Assembly (NCBI GenBank): GCA_022925895.1
Contig: JAKSYS010000047.1
Coordinates: forward strand, 62,001-126,000
Direction of reading: 5' to 3'
Source: Fragilaria crotonensis
Lineage: Eukaryota; Bacillariophyta; Fragilariophyceae; Fragilariales; Fragilariaceae
Length of the DNA: 64,000 bases
Within the stretch, counting starts at the first letter, position 1, and the number at the start of each line of letters is the position of its first letter. The position numbers and the translations under genes were made by a program. Of the stretch, positions 50,220-60,977 are shown one piece after another. The notes below the pieces were generated by a model that worked only from the letters and a program-made list of their open reading frames with translations, ran no database searches and was not told the DNA's origin.

Positions 50220-52310
50220 CTACCTCGTTCCGGGAGACTGGTGCTCACAGGAGAGTCGATCCGTTGTGCAACTTCTCGGCGTGTTGCAGCTGCAATTTCT
50301 GGGAATGGGGTTTGTGTGAATGACTCGAGCGAACATATCAGTTAAGATCTGCATTTGGCGGGTCTGGTTTTCCATGAACGTTACCATGCCCGGGGGTTCC
50401 GTTTGCACTGGTGGAATTGGGCGTTGACGTAGGCCGTCATTTATCTGGGTTGTGATTTGTTCCTGAACCTGTTGTTGTTGTCGAATGGACTGAAGCTCAA
50501 AATCTCTGCGTTGCTCAGCAAGTTGTCTTTCGAAATCCAGCCGTTGCTGTTGGGCCTGTTGTTCCATCTCCATTCGTTGTTGTTGAGCTTGTGTTTCCAG
50601 TTCGAGACGTTGTTTTTGTACTTGCTGTTCCATTTCCATCCGTTGTTTTGCCACTAAAAGCTCCATTTCGCGTTGTTGACGTTCCGATTGACGTTCCATC
50701 TCAATTTGTTGCTGAGCCATTTGAAGTTCCAATTCATGGCGTTGTTTCTCCGCTTTGAGTTCCATTTCATGTTGCTGGGATTTCTTGGATTCTTCTATCA
50801 CGGTTAACTTATTGCGCAATTCTGCTACTTCGGCTTTACTTGAGGCAAGTTCAGCCATGTAGTCATCCGTAAGTTGCGATTCCGTTGTGACTGTTGGTGT
50901 TTTTACCGATTGACGACTTGTAATGGATCCTCGATGAGCTCGTTGTGCCCACGTAAGATTTTGTCCGACTAAATTTGCAAGTGGGCTATCCGATATATCA
51001 ATGATGTTCTGAACGGTGCCGTTTAAGAATTCATCAGAGATAGTAGTATCATACGACATAGCTGTGTTCACGCTTGCTGACAGGTACGTATTTTCCCCAC
51101 TAGAAAGGTCATCTAACAGAATAGGTGCCACCGTCGGTGGGTTTGCAAATTTCGAGTTCAATTGCTTTGCATCGACTTCGACGTGGTTGTCGAACCATTG
51201 TGGAAGCTTCTGCATCAGCTGTGTCCGCGCTGCATGAAAATTCTTTTTATGGACGAGAACTTTGTGTCTTCCGTCGTCGTTTGTTTTGGATGTTGGGTAC
51301 GTATCGATCACACCTTCGACAGCTTTGATATGTTCTTCGAGGTAGTACATTGCATCGGAACCAATATTCTGCAAAATGATAACATGGTGGCTCGAGAGAA
51401 TTTTTGTCTGCTGTAGAATTACTCGGAGATATGCCTCAGGGTGCTTGGACTTCATTTGGAATTGAATAAACACTGGGGTATCGCGATATGCTTGTTTTAA
51501 AAGGTTCAGCAACTCCACCGAATTCTTTTTCTCTGTTTCAAATGCATACGCTTTAGTTTTCAACACCGAGTTCTTTACTGCTATATGCGGTGTGATGAAT
51601 GCCATGTGAAACTTTGGTATCTTCGTGCGAGGAGGAAGGTTTTTCTTAAGATCTTGCATCACCTTCTCCTGAGCTTGAGGAATATCATAGTATTGGGGGT
51701 TTAACCCAAGGAGGAATCCCAGCTGCGTTGTGTCCCAGATATCTTCGGACCATCTATGTTCGGTCAAGTAACATTTATGTTCGCGGAGGAGGTTGTAAAT
51801 TTTGACGGTGTTCTTTACTTCCTGTAGGGATACCATGGTTCGAACTCGATGAACAATGAAGGACGAATGAGACCTTTGATTGCTTGATGCATGTCGGTGT
51901 TGGATGCTGGGACTTCCAGAGGAGTTCTTGACGCCAGGTGCTTGATGGTGAACATCAAAATGAAGCATATGTTGACGTTCTGTCCAACGAACCGTATCTA
52001 CTTTTGGAAGGGGTTTTCCTTTGTTTGTCATGATCTGAATGTCGTCGCCGAATGCTTCTTGGACTGCCTGAAGCCAATGCAAGTGTACTTTGGCTGAGGA
52101 GACATGGTCTTGACGATTGTTTTTGTCAGTAACAAAGCGGAATTTCCACGTTTTCTCAGTGTTGAGTCGTTGATTCCCTCTTTTAACACTACCACCAGGT
52201 GGAGTGATATCGGAGGCATCATCCTGCATCTCAGGAAGGGTCACAGTTGCGCTCGCGTCGCCGGGTGGCGCGACGGATTCATCCGTCATCGTCATAGATC
52301 CTTGGTACAA
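50220..52310 (-). CDS. LINE family 1 ORF1 (copy 2, near-complete)
   Basis: 696 residues from ATG at 52310. Residues 1-60 are acidic and Pro-rich. Residues ~60-400 are a globular part of unknown fold (TWKFRFVTDKNN, HLHWLQAVQEAFGDD). Residues ~495-635 are a long Gln/Glu/Arg coiled coil (repeats of QQRMEMEQQ type). Trimerising coiled coils are typical of LINE ORF1 RNA chaperones, although no RRM or zinc knuckle is evident. The last ~35 residues differ from copy 1 because of shorter C and G runs near 50300. Confidence 0.8.
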   Translation of the reverse strand: MYQGSMTMTDESVAPPGDASATVTLPEMQDDASDITPPGGSVKRGNQRLNTEKTWKFRFVTDKNNRQDHVSSAKVHLHWLQAVQEAFGDDIQIMTNKGKPLPKVDTVRWTERQHMLHFDVHHQAPGVKNSSGSPSIQHRHASSNQRSHSSFIVHRVRTMVSLQEVKNTVKIYNLLREHKCYLTEHRWSEDIWDTTQLGFLLGLNPQYYDIPQAQEKVMQDLKKNLPPRTKIPKFHMAFITPHIAVKNSVLKTKAYAFETEKKNSVELLNLLKQAYRDTPVFIQFQMKSKHPEAYLRVILQQTKILSSHHVIILQNIGSDAMYYLEEHIKAVEGVIDTYPTSKTNDDGRHKVLVHKKNFHAARTQLMQKLPQWFDNHVEVDAKQLNSKFANPPTVAPILLDDLSSGENTYLSASVNTAMSYDTTISDEFLNGTVQNIIDISDSPLANLVGQNLTWAQRAHRGSITSRQSVKTPTVTTESQLTDDYMAELASSKAEVAELRNKLTVIEESKKSQQHEMELKAEKQRHELELQMAQQQIEMERQSERQQREMELLVAKQRMEMEQQVQKQRLELETQAQQQRMEMEQQAQQQRLDFERQLAEQRRDFELQSIRQQQQVQEQITTQINDGLRQRPIPPVQTEPPGMVTFMENQTRQMQILTDMFARVIHTNPIPRNCSCNTPRSCTTDRLSCEHQSPGTR

Positions 52311-52374
52311 GACCTACGGTAGATCCACGTAGAAATTAGTAAGAGGCTTACTAATTTTCCGAAGTGAAAATTCT

Positions 52375-53339
52375 TTGTCTAAACTAAACAACAAGAAATC
52401 TCGCAACAACACGCCGAGGCTTTCCTCTCTAGGAGAACGTGACGAGGATCAAGAAGAACCACAATACGAAGTCCCACACAATTTCTAAAATCTAGATACG
52501 TACATACCAGTCTGTCCGTCGACCGTTTTATACGTAACTCAGTAGGAAGTTGTCCTGTGCAACCACCACCATGAACGTCGGAACGGCATCAACGTTTCTA
52601 CCCGATCCAAACAAACCACCCGATCTCTCCAAACCCATGTTCAAGTTCGACCGTACCGATTGGATGGACCCTCCAGTTTTTAAACCAATCGATCAAACTT
52701 TGAGCGATTCCATCTACCGCCGACGTGCAAACGACGCACTCTACCAGCAAATCAGTAGTCCAGCCAAGTGGCAGAAGTACGTCACACTCGGATATTTCGC
52801 AATTGACGATGGAGCTTTCTTCGATCTCGAGTGGAGCGCCCAAGTGAACCCAACCAAGATGCATAGCATAATCTGGTACAACTACCTATACCATATTGAC
52901 CGCGACATCGACATACCAACCAAACTCAACGCATGGGCCACTCAAGTGTCACAACCATACCTCATCAACAACGCACCTCAGCTATTGACCATAGACACCA
53001 CCATAACCTCGTGGAAACAGACCCAGCAAACTCACACCCCAATGGAAATTGAAGACGACCAATGGACTGAAGTCATCTCGGCGGGAAAAGCCAAAGCAAC
53101 AAAAAAACGTGTTTCCTCACTAACCAGAGCTGCGAATCAAAACCCATACACCAACATCGCCCCAGGATTCAATCTCCCAGAGAATGACACTCCACGTACA
53201 AGCATGAAACCAACCACAGTCAACCAAACTGAAGAACGACACACTGACGAAGAAAATACATCAACTACAACAAACAATGAATTCTCGACCTGGCTAAACA
53301 ACCGAACATCCACTGGCAACACACCCGCATGGGCAGCCC
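52375..53339 (+). repeat. Second copy of the ORF1-like element 5' part (partner 42266-43229)
   Basis: Near-identical for 965 bp. It begins at the LINE 5' end with the shared word TTGTCT and ends abruptly after GGGCAGCCC, where the two copies diverge. Confidence 0.9.
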
Positions 53340-53494
53340 TGGCATGTCCGAAGATCGGGAAAGGACGGGCAGTCGCCATCAGACAGACGAACACGAGACA
53401 CAGACAGACGAACACCACGACACAACACAACACAAGATACGAATTGCTCACAATCCGAACGAACTCGAATCGACAAAGACACTACTCTAGTTAA
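52571..53494 (+). CDS. ORF1-like protein, N-terminal part (copy 2)
   Basis: The ATG at 52571 corresponds to 42460. Here the frame is open through the point where copy 1 has an extra G, so the N-terminal ~255 residues are intact (DRTDWMDPPV, WQKYVTLGYFAIDDG). After 53339 the frame runs ~50 codons into unrelated Arg/Thr-rich sequence, so the C-terminus is foreign. Confidence 0.65.
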   Translation: MNVGTASTFLPDPNKPPDLSKPMFKFDRTDWMDPPVFKPIDQTLSDSIYRRRANDALYQQISSPAKWQKYVTLGYFAIDDGAFFDLEWSAQVNPTKMHSIIWYNYLYHIDRDIDIPTKLNAWATQVSQPYLINNAPQLLTIDTTITSWKQTQQTHTPMEIEDDQWTEVISAGKAKATKKRVSSLTRAANQNPYTNIAPGFNLPENDTPRTSMKPTTVNQTEERHTDEENTSTTTNNEFSTWLNNRTSTGNTPAWAALACPKIGKGRAVAIRQTNTRHRQTNTTTQHNTRYELLTIRTNSNRQRHYSS

Positions 53495-53523
53495 CGAATC
53501 GACAAAGACACTACTCTAGTTAA
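53466..53523. repeat. 29-bp perfect tandem duplication
   Basis: CGAATCGACAAAGACACTAC plus nine more bases occurs at 53466-53494 and again at 53495-53523 without change. Confidence 0.9.
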
Positions 53524-54645
53524 TCTGGCCTCTCCCCCGACCCGACTTGAACCACAGACGCAATGGAGGGGTCAGACGACGCTCGCTCACCGATGACGAT
53601 GACCTTGACGTGGTTGGACGTTTTCAGGAAGCTCGACCAGTGGGAGGTCGTCGAAAAGCTCAGCGCTTTGAATTCGAAGACGAACTCGGTCAGTACAAAT
53701 TCTACAGGATTCGTACACTTGTGCTCTCCGGAAGTCGCCCACCTTATGGTAAACACGCACGCATCTAAGGGTGCCAAAACTAAGTACCATAGTTGATACA
53801 AGAATTTTTTATCATATTTATTGGAAAAATTTCAGGATTCCCATATTTAGTTCAGGATTCCTGAAGTTTTTTTCTGGTTTATTTATTTAGTTCAGGATTC
53901 CGACATTTGCTGTTTCCTCATTTTTATGAAGAATTTTTTTTGCTCCTGAACTACTGCAGTATTATTCCTGAGCTTTTTTCTTCATTATTTCGATGCACAT
54001 AAAACACCGAGTACTGTACGTGTTTTGTACGAAATACTGGAGTAGCATGGTGTATCGTGGGTGGACTATTGGTTGTGCCGTACAGTGTACAGTATACAGC
54101 GGTTTTTACAGTGCTGTCAGCTGGGATACTACCGTCGTACTAGCGCAATGGTTCGTTGTTGGTTATACGCTGTACATTGTACGTTGTACAAGTAGCTATG
54201 GGCGTGTCTGGTGCATGGTGCATGGTGTTCGGTGCCTGCTACAGTACGTTTAGTATGGTGCGGTGGTGTACAGTATGGTAGCTACGGCGTGGTCTGTGTG
54301 TATGGTAGTGTGGTACTGTGTACGGTACTTTCATTACTATAGCTGTGTTTTGTGTACTACGGTATGGTGGTAGCGTATAATTTTTAGTACAGTATTGTAT
54401 CATGCGAGTACTCCTATGACACTATGCTACGTACTACGTGATCTTGTGTTTTCAACAACAAACCGTAGAATTGTAGGCGATAGTATGTACTGATTAATTC
54501 TTTGGCACCAATACCAGTGCATGCTGTATATTTCTACAAGGAATTAATTCTTTTTCAGCCACAGTATTGTCTTTAGTAGAATCGTACGTGATTTTTTTTG
54601 CGGGAAGTGTCACATCTCACACTTCGTTCGTTGAGCACTCCACCA
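53524..54645. other. Gene-poor AT-rich and GTAC-rich DNA
   Basis: Short overlapping frames at 53547-53800 have no recognisable content. TTTAGTTCAGGATTCC occurs at 53846 and 53886. From 54000 to 54430 the sequence is dominated by GTAC/TGTAC words without exact periodicity. Confidence 0.4.
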
Positions 54646-55600
54646 CTTGGTGTCATGCCCGACACCACATTGATGCTCCATTATTTGGCATCTTCGCTCC
54701 TTCTTCGTCCTTTCCCACCACAAGACATTGCAGTCTTAAGTGGTAAGACTGCAAATGTGCTTTTTTCGTGTTGATTGTTGTGTTGATTGAATGTTTCCAT
54801 CATGGTGATGGTCGAATGAGTTTTGAGGTACTCCCGTTGTGCCAGTACCGTTGTCTACGTACGGTGCTCAGGGTGCAGTCAAGTACTGGGACGAGTTCGC
54901 ACGACAGTACCTTGAGGTTACGGTGATACACTACGTCGCGCCTGTACAGTCGTCTACCTACCGTACTTAGGGTGCTGCCAAGTACTGGGAGTACGACAGT
55001 ACCTTGAGGCTACGGTAATACACTACGTCGCGCCTGTACCGTGGTCTACGTACCGTACTTATGGTACTGCCAAGTACTGGGAATACGACAGTACCTTGAG
55101 GCTACGGTACAACACTACCTTGTGCATGTACTGTTGTCTACGTACTGTACTCATGTTGCTATCAAGTACTGGGAGTATGACAGTACCTTGGTGGACGCTA
55201 CGGTTTATTACAATACTACCTTGTGCCTGCTGTACGGTTGTCGATGTCACAACTTGGTGTCATGCCCAACACCGCATTGAATGTTTCATTCTGTGCTTGT
55301 CCCTTGCCCTTGCTTCTTCTTCCTTTCCACTAACAAGGGCACTTAACTGTCGTTCTTGTTCGTGAGTTTTGATTGTTTTGTCCTATCAACACAAGAATGT
55401 TGTGTTGAATCGTCGTTTCCATCATTGTGAGCAACTGATTGATTTGTTGAGGTACTCCTGTTGTGCCTGTACCATTGTCTACGTACTGTACTCATGGTAC
55501 TGTCAAGTACTGGGACGAGTTCGCACCACGACAGTACCTTGGAGGCTTCCGTACAACATTGTGCTGGTACTGTACTCCAGTCTTTCTTGTTGACGTTGTG
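54646..55600. repeat. Compound tandem repeat, ~92-bp units
   Basis: The word CAAGTACTGGGA occurs at 54880, 54979, 55071 and 55163 (spacings 99, 92, 92) and again at 55504. Each is followed by GACAGTACCTTG. The flanking sequence with CTTGGTGTCATGCCC (54648 and 55252) shows a second, ~604-bp level of duplication. Not coding. Confidence 0.85.
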
Positions 55601-55939
55601 TCATTGCACATGATTGTATTTTCCAGCTTTCAATCTCACATCCTCCTCTTCTTCTCCTTTCATAATTAGGATCCTTGTCGACAAGTGTTGTGCTTCTCAT
55701 TTTGTTGTTAATTGAGGGAATAAGTACTTCGTCTTGTGTGCGTGCTTCGATTGAGTTTGTAAGGCAATCTGTCATCTAGAATCCAATATTCGGTCATCTG
55801 AGAGATTCTCATTGATTTGAGTGAATCAAACCAGATTGATCTACCGGTATTGGTTCTTTTTGTCAGTTGTCTGTTCGCATGCTCAAGAGTTGTATACACG
55901 CACACCAGTTGGAGGATTATTCATATTTCAACCAACAAA

Positions 55940-56908
55940 ATGGCAGAGGTTCCATCACTGTCCCCTGTCTCTCGTCAGCAAGGAGGAGTCCCTATGGATA
56001 AGGCGTACCTGTTCCGTGATGGTATGGATGAATTCACACCACCTCCAGGAACAAAGGTCAATAAACAATTCAGATCGCAAGTTCGAGTCTTTTTATCATC
56101 ACCCGCTCGTGCTGTTTCAGAGTTTCCACTACACATGTTCAGCTCTTGGTTTCAAGACCTCCCGTTGTCCAAGATTATGACTCAGAACGAAAGAGAGGAC
56201 TCCAATGAAATTTGGCAATTCAAGGTAGTTACGTTGTACCCCACACGTGTCCAAACAAACAAAGCTGAGGCGACAAGGTTTAAGTGGGCGACAGAAGCTG
56301 CAAGGCAATTCTACAGCACATCATTCAATTCTACAGAAGCTGATTTGAGCTCTATCGATCGTGCTGTGAATTCTGATCCATCAATAATGATTGTGGGACG
56401 TCCTCTTGGAAAAGAAGATGACCCCTTCAAGAAATCTGTCATAGGGTGCCAAGACTCTGTTGTTATTGCATGCATTATTGGAGATGAAGTTGGTGCGTCG
56501 TTGGTGCTTTGGCTGTTGATTGCAGAATCTGAATCACGGAAGCCATCCGGTCTTACATCCTGGAGACGGCAAGGGTTTGGACGTCTGATGTTAGTAATGC
56601 TCATCAAGCATTCAACTTTTTTATTATTGTCTCACCGTGAGCTGTCACAATGTCAGGAGAGCCTACATGGTGTGGACATCTACTTGCAGTGTCCCCATGA
56701 CGAGCCAAAGGAATTCTACCAAGCCTGTGGGTTCCGTCAAATCAATCTCCAAGACACAACTGGCATTGAGTTTCTTCCCAAGACAATTGCCGACACCTTA
56801 ATGGACGAGACCACAGGTGGATTTGCATGGATTGTACCAGAGTCTGAGGAGCACTGCATTATCCCTCTGATGAAACTTTCTTCCGGTTCCCTTGAACAGT
56901 GCTGCTAA
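55940..56908 (+). CDS. GNAT-like N-acetyltransferase domain protein
   Basis: About 322 residues from the ATG at 55940 (AAAATGGC); an in-frame ATG at 55817 would add a hydrophobic 40-residue leader. The C-terminal half shows the GNAT hallmarks: RRQGFGRLMLVMLIKH at ~213-228 (acetyl-CoA-binding R/Q-x-x-G-x-G/A) and FYQACGFRQI at ~262-271. The N-terminal half has no known domain. It is the first of a row of plus-strand genes in the putative transposon. A substrate cannot be named. Confidence 0.5.
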   Translation: MAEVPSLSPVSRQQGGVPMDKAYLFRDGMDEFTPPPGTKVNKQFRSQVRVFLSSPARAVSEFPLHMFSSWFQDLPLSKIMTQNEREDSNEIWQFKVVTLYPTRVQTNKAEATRFKWATEAARQFYSTSFNSTEADLSSIDRAVNSDPSIMIVGRPLGKEDDPFKKSVIGCQDSVVIACIIGDEVGASLVLWLLIAESESRKPSGLTSWRRQGFGRLMLVMLIKHSTFLLLSHRELSQCQESLHGVDIYLQCPHDEPKEFYQACGFRQINLQDTTGIEFLPKTIADTLMDETTGGFAWIVPESEEHCIIPLMKLSSGSLEQCC

Positions 56909-57052
56909 CAGTGCTGCTGTCGAGGTTGTTGAAAGCAACAGTGATGTGATCAGTGCAACAAGAAATGATGGTTCCCGCGTGCTGTTGTTGAGTCAGAGGA
57001 AGAAAGCAAGATCAATATAGTCGCAAAATCGAGTGGTGGTTCCCCTTCCCTC

Positions 57053-58295
57053 GTGAGCAGTGATGTTTTGGAGATTGTGCAGAGCAACAATGAGACAGTC
57101 AGTGCACGGAATGATGGTAGCAACACCAGAAAAACATTTGTATGGTGCCAATACCCTTCATCAACAATCGATCTCCAAGATGATGTTGCAAGTGGAGCAT
57201 TGCTGACAAATGCAGATCTGGAAGAGGCATTTACCGGTCTGGACTATTTGAACAACCTTCTTCCACCACCATTTGGTGACCTGGTTCTGCCTGACCAGTT
57301 GCGTGGTTTTGGAGAAATGGGATCACAGGAAAGGCTTGATCATAGCAAAAGTGGTGGGAAAACTTGGATGGCCACCCGTGAGCTGCAAATGATGACTTCA
57401 CTCCTCATGAGGGATGGCAGGTATCACACATCAGTTGCAATCCTGTCTTTTGACGACATGCAGGTAATTCAAGGTTGCTTTGCACGTCTTCAACGTCATC
57501 TATCTGCAAAGAAGTACGAAAACGACTTGATGGTAGCCAATGGAGCCGATCATGCAGAATGTCTTGCCCTTGTGAAAAGGTATGGAAGTTCTAAGGAAGA
57601 ACTTTACCAGAAGTATGATGACCAAATGAATCGTGTTGTGAAGGAAGTCCTGTTGTTCTATCCAGGGCTTCTGCAGAAAAGGTTGATTGTGTTTCCTACG
57701 AATCTCAGCAACGATCATTGGGGGCAACATTTGTTTTCAATGCTGGAGACGTTGTGGCTGCCACGGATGATGTATCATGCCTCCGGACATGTTTTTTCGC
57801 TATTGCAGTCTTCATCCCTCCGGCACGAGAAAATTCCAAACAATGTCGGTGTTGTCTGGTTCCTGAACCTTGCCTTCAGTTACCAGGAGCAAAGGAAAAC
57901 AGTGCAAATGATAGCAGCACTCCAAACAAGATGAAGTGGCTCAGTCCGTTCGACGAACCTTTTTGGGCAAATGAAGGGCACCAATACATTCCCTGCATTG
58001 AGGGTGTTGGATAATGATGTTCTTCCTGCAAGAAGATGGCCATAGCTGTGGGATTGGGATTATAGCTGCAATTGCAATAATTCTCCGAGATATCATTGGG
58101 ACTCAAGATGGAGTTGCAGCGTACAACGAAATGTTTAGACGCGATCGCATGGAAATCCAGATGTCAACTGATGTGAAATCGAAGGAGCACATTTGCTGTT
58201 TTCCACAGGAATATTCACAAAACTGTTTAAAAGGGATGATTCGCTTCCATTTCCTACTTGCATGCGATGAAAGCACAGTGGTTTTTGCTGTTTGA
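57053..58295 (+). CDS. Ulp1/C48-type cysteine peptidase (frameshifted)
   Basis: Frame 57053-57934 carries an N-terminal acidic part, then a domain ending KRLIVFPTNLSNDHWG, which contains the His of the Ulp1 triad. The next strands (TFVFNAGD) are in frame 57718-58014. The rest, EDGHSCGIGIIAAIAII with Gln just before it, the Asp and the Cys nucleophile, is in frame 58014-58295. The order H, D/N, Q-x-x-G-x-S-C-G fits the C48 family, which cleaves SUMO-like modifiers in cells and also occurs in large DNA transposons. At least three frame changes are needed. Confidence 0.6.
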
Positions 58296-58408
58296 TCGCA
58301 TTGCAGAATTTCAACACGTCACAGTCCCAAAACGTCAGAATTCAAATCATTTGATGGATCCCTGTTACGGAAGTCTGAAGTTGGAACTTCAGACTTTCAC
58401 GTGGCCCT

Positions 58409-60363
58409 GTGCCAGTACCATCCAATGCCACAGAGGACGACAGTGTTACGTTGGAGGATGTTTCTTCCAGGGAGGATGTTTTGCCAAATGCCAATGAACG
58501 GAGTTTGCCATCAGAGGAGGATGTTGCCGATTTCAAACCATCTGGATCTGCTGATGGACCTGAACAACAGGAAGAAGATATTGATCTCAACGAAGCCTGG
58601 TGGAATGATCCTGCTAAGCTTCCCGAGCAAGCAGGGTATGGAAAGGTGGGCCTCCTCGTACGTATGGTTATGGAGACATTCATGTACCTGATGAATGCCC
58701 GAAATTACCTTTGGAGAAAGTAGGTACAAAACATTGGTATCAGACAATGAAGTTGAGAAATTTAGAAAAAGTGGCGAAAGAAAGGAGATGACGGTGAAGA
58801 TCGACCAGTGCTTCTTAGGGATGAAGCAGCAATGAACAAATTTGTGGAGGACAGATTTTTGTACTGGGGTTGGAGCTCTACCAAAGATCACATGAAGAAT
58901 GTGGAAAAGAAGGGCCGAGATGCAAAGAAAAATTGATGGATGTAAGAAGAAAAGACAAAGGATGATTACAGAGAGCAGTACACGAAAGAAATAAAGTTTA
59001 TGAAGAAGGAAAGGAAGAAATTCAAAAGGGCATTTGAATTGAATGGACATTTGGCACTGAGGCCATGGTGCATGGCCTCAAGTACAACCCACGTGAAGAT
59101 ACCTTTGTTGCACTTTTGGTTTACAATGTTAAGACAAAAGAAGGAAAGTTGGAAAGAAGGAAGAAAAATTGCTGTTTCCAAAGACTGGATCAAGGATGCC
59201 GATTATGCAAAAGGGTAATCCAACATGTCATTAACGGAAACACGGATGGATTTGTACCTGTTCCTGAAGGGGAAACCATCCTCATTCATACTAAAAGGTA
59301 CATAAGCTGCGATACGTTCCCCACAGACACAATGGGTGTTTGATCCTCAGTCGAAAAGGTCCTTAAGGAGCAACAGTGACTCACCAGGGGGTAAACATAT
59401 GAAGCAGATACAGGCCCCTGGTTACTGGGAGGTCATCTTTCATGGAGAAACACAGCCCATTCGAACTGATGAAGACTTTGTGAAACAATTTAAGACAGGA
59501 TTCTTGGAGGAGGTCAAGCGTATGAGGTGTGGATTTGTTGACATACCAGTGGGCGATTTCAAAGAATCACATTTGCATGAATATCCCAAGCTGCAGGTTC
59601 CTGAAGCACCCCAGGTCCACTTTGTACAATCCGAAGGTGAAGATCTTTGTGTTTCAAAGTCATTGGCCAGTGCTTTATATGCAATTGGATTTGATAATGC
59701 TGCCAAATCCATTAACCATTTTGGTGAAAGTCACCTAAGAGGAGGTACTGTTGATGCCATTCGAAAGGTGGGACAGTTTGCTGAAACTCAGCTGCCTACA
59801 TGGATCACCCGACAAGTTCTGAAGAGACCACACATGTTTGATTGGCAACTCCTTCAAGAACAAATGAAGGACACAATGGTATTGGCTGTGCTCAATGAAT
59901 CCGATGGAAATGGTTCACATGCAGTTACCATTCACAGTGGGTATGTGTATGATGCAAATGAAGTGGTTGCAATTCCTCTCTGCAAGGAGGCCTTGGATTG
60001 CTGCTCAACCTCAACTGTGAAGAATGAGTTTGTGAGCTTTCGGAAGGCAACTCTCTTTTTTATGATGGCCCAGACATCAACAGGAAGGCAAGTTTTACTC
60101 TTTGGGTAGATTCAAACAAGCGAAAGCGAGCCGATGGTGATGGTCCAAAGATTGTGAGGGCTCGGACAGACGATGGCAACATGTTTCCTTTAGGTACTTT
60201 GATGCAACAAGCTAAAGCGAATTTGGATGCCCACTCTGTATATGGTTTTGTCTCAAGAACTGTGGAACTGTTGTGTGAGATGGATATAACAAAACAAGGG
60301 GCCACGACAGTGTTTCCAGAGACAAGGTGGTATGTTGGAGACCACTTCCACCCTCAACAGTGT
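58409..60363 (+). CDS. Putative papain-fold peptidase protein of the transposon (frameshifted)
   Basis: Coding sequence is traced through frames 58409-58723, 59000-59218, 59065-59343, 59336-60109 and 60154-60363. The longest piece (59336-60109, 257 codons) contains GEDLCVSKSLASALYAIGF, a helix headed by Cys as in papain-fold peptidases. About 80 residues on comes GSHAVTIHSGYVYDANEV, giving His and Asp/Asn in the expected order. Upstream parts are acidic (EDIDLNEAWWNDP) and then very basic. No close family is recognised. It could be a de-ubiquitinase-like or virus-type peptidase fold carried by the transposon. Confidence 0.45.
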
Positions 60364-60639
60364 TGACTCGTGTTCTTTAATTTCTTCTGTTGTTGATTGA
60401 ACAACCAGTTGGTATCTCTCGTCCGGATCCGCGGGTGAGTCAACAACAACTACAAGAGCCAAACGACAGGAAACTTCCCATGTTCCCCAAAGTCAATTAT
60501 CATCCAGTCATGTATGGGACCATCGGACTGATAGCAGGGATGACATCGAAGGTGTGGACATCTCGTTTGTATTCAGTACAAAATGTTATTGAGTCGGATT
60601 CCTTAAAGGAATCAAAAGAAACTCAATCAACTCCAGGGA

Positions 60640-60850
60640 AGAGCAAGTAAATCACGGTGAGTTCTGGTGTCCCATTCAATTTTGTACTGAATTTGTTTAC
60701 TCGATTTGAATCGATAAACACAGCCAAATGTTGCTTGTCCGGTGCTCTGAAAGATTCCATTCCTTGTTGTTTCATCATCATGGTGGCTGTCGGGTACATC
60801 AGCATCACCATCTGGTTGCTCCCATATGCGTGTGTATGGTGTCGATCATG
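60640..60850. other. Junction between plus- and minus-strand transposon genes
   Basis: Convergent 3' ends meet here. A plus-strand frame at 60390-60650 (Pro/Gln-rich, 86 codons) may be a further exon or separate small gene, without recognised domain. No terminator signals can be pinned down. Confidence 0.3.
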
Positions 60851-60977
60851 AAGGAGTACATTAAACGTTGGGCTGCCTGAAGTTCATATGCAGAACCCTC
60901 AATTCGCTTCTGTGCCCGTCTCCCAGGGTGCTTTGCAGCAGGAATTAGAAGTGATTCTGGACGCTGTGCACAAAAGT

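Larger units (their letters stand above)
45084..52373 (-). mobile_element. LINE family 1, copy 2, 3'-truncated
   Basis: It matches copy 1 from 16810 down to 9451. The 5' end at 52373 is the same as copy 1. The 3' side stops at the beginning of RNase H, further upstream than copy 1. It is flanked on both sides by overlapping parts of the same ORF1-like element (42266-45083 left; 52375-53339 right). It is the better preserved copy for ORF1 and endonuclease. Confidence 0.9.

Noticed and set aside
45034-52400. LINE copy 2 insertion with a 2.8-kb target-site duplication
   Set aside because: Target duplications of LINEs are tens of bases at most; the overlapping flanks are better explained by recombination or assembly.
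53547-53800. Small genes in three overlapping frames
   Set aside because: None has a recognisable domain or a clear advantage over the others; left as undetermined.
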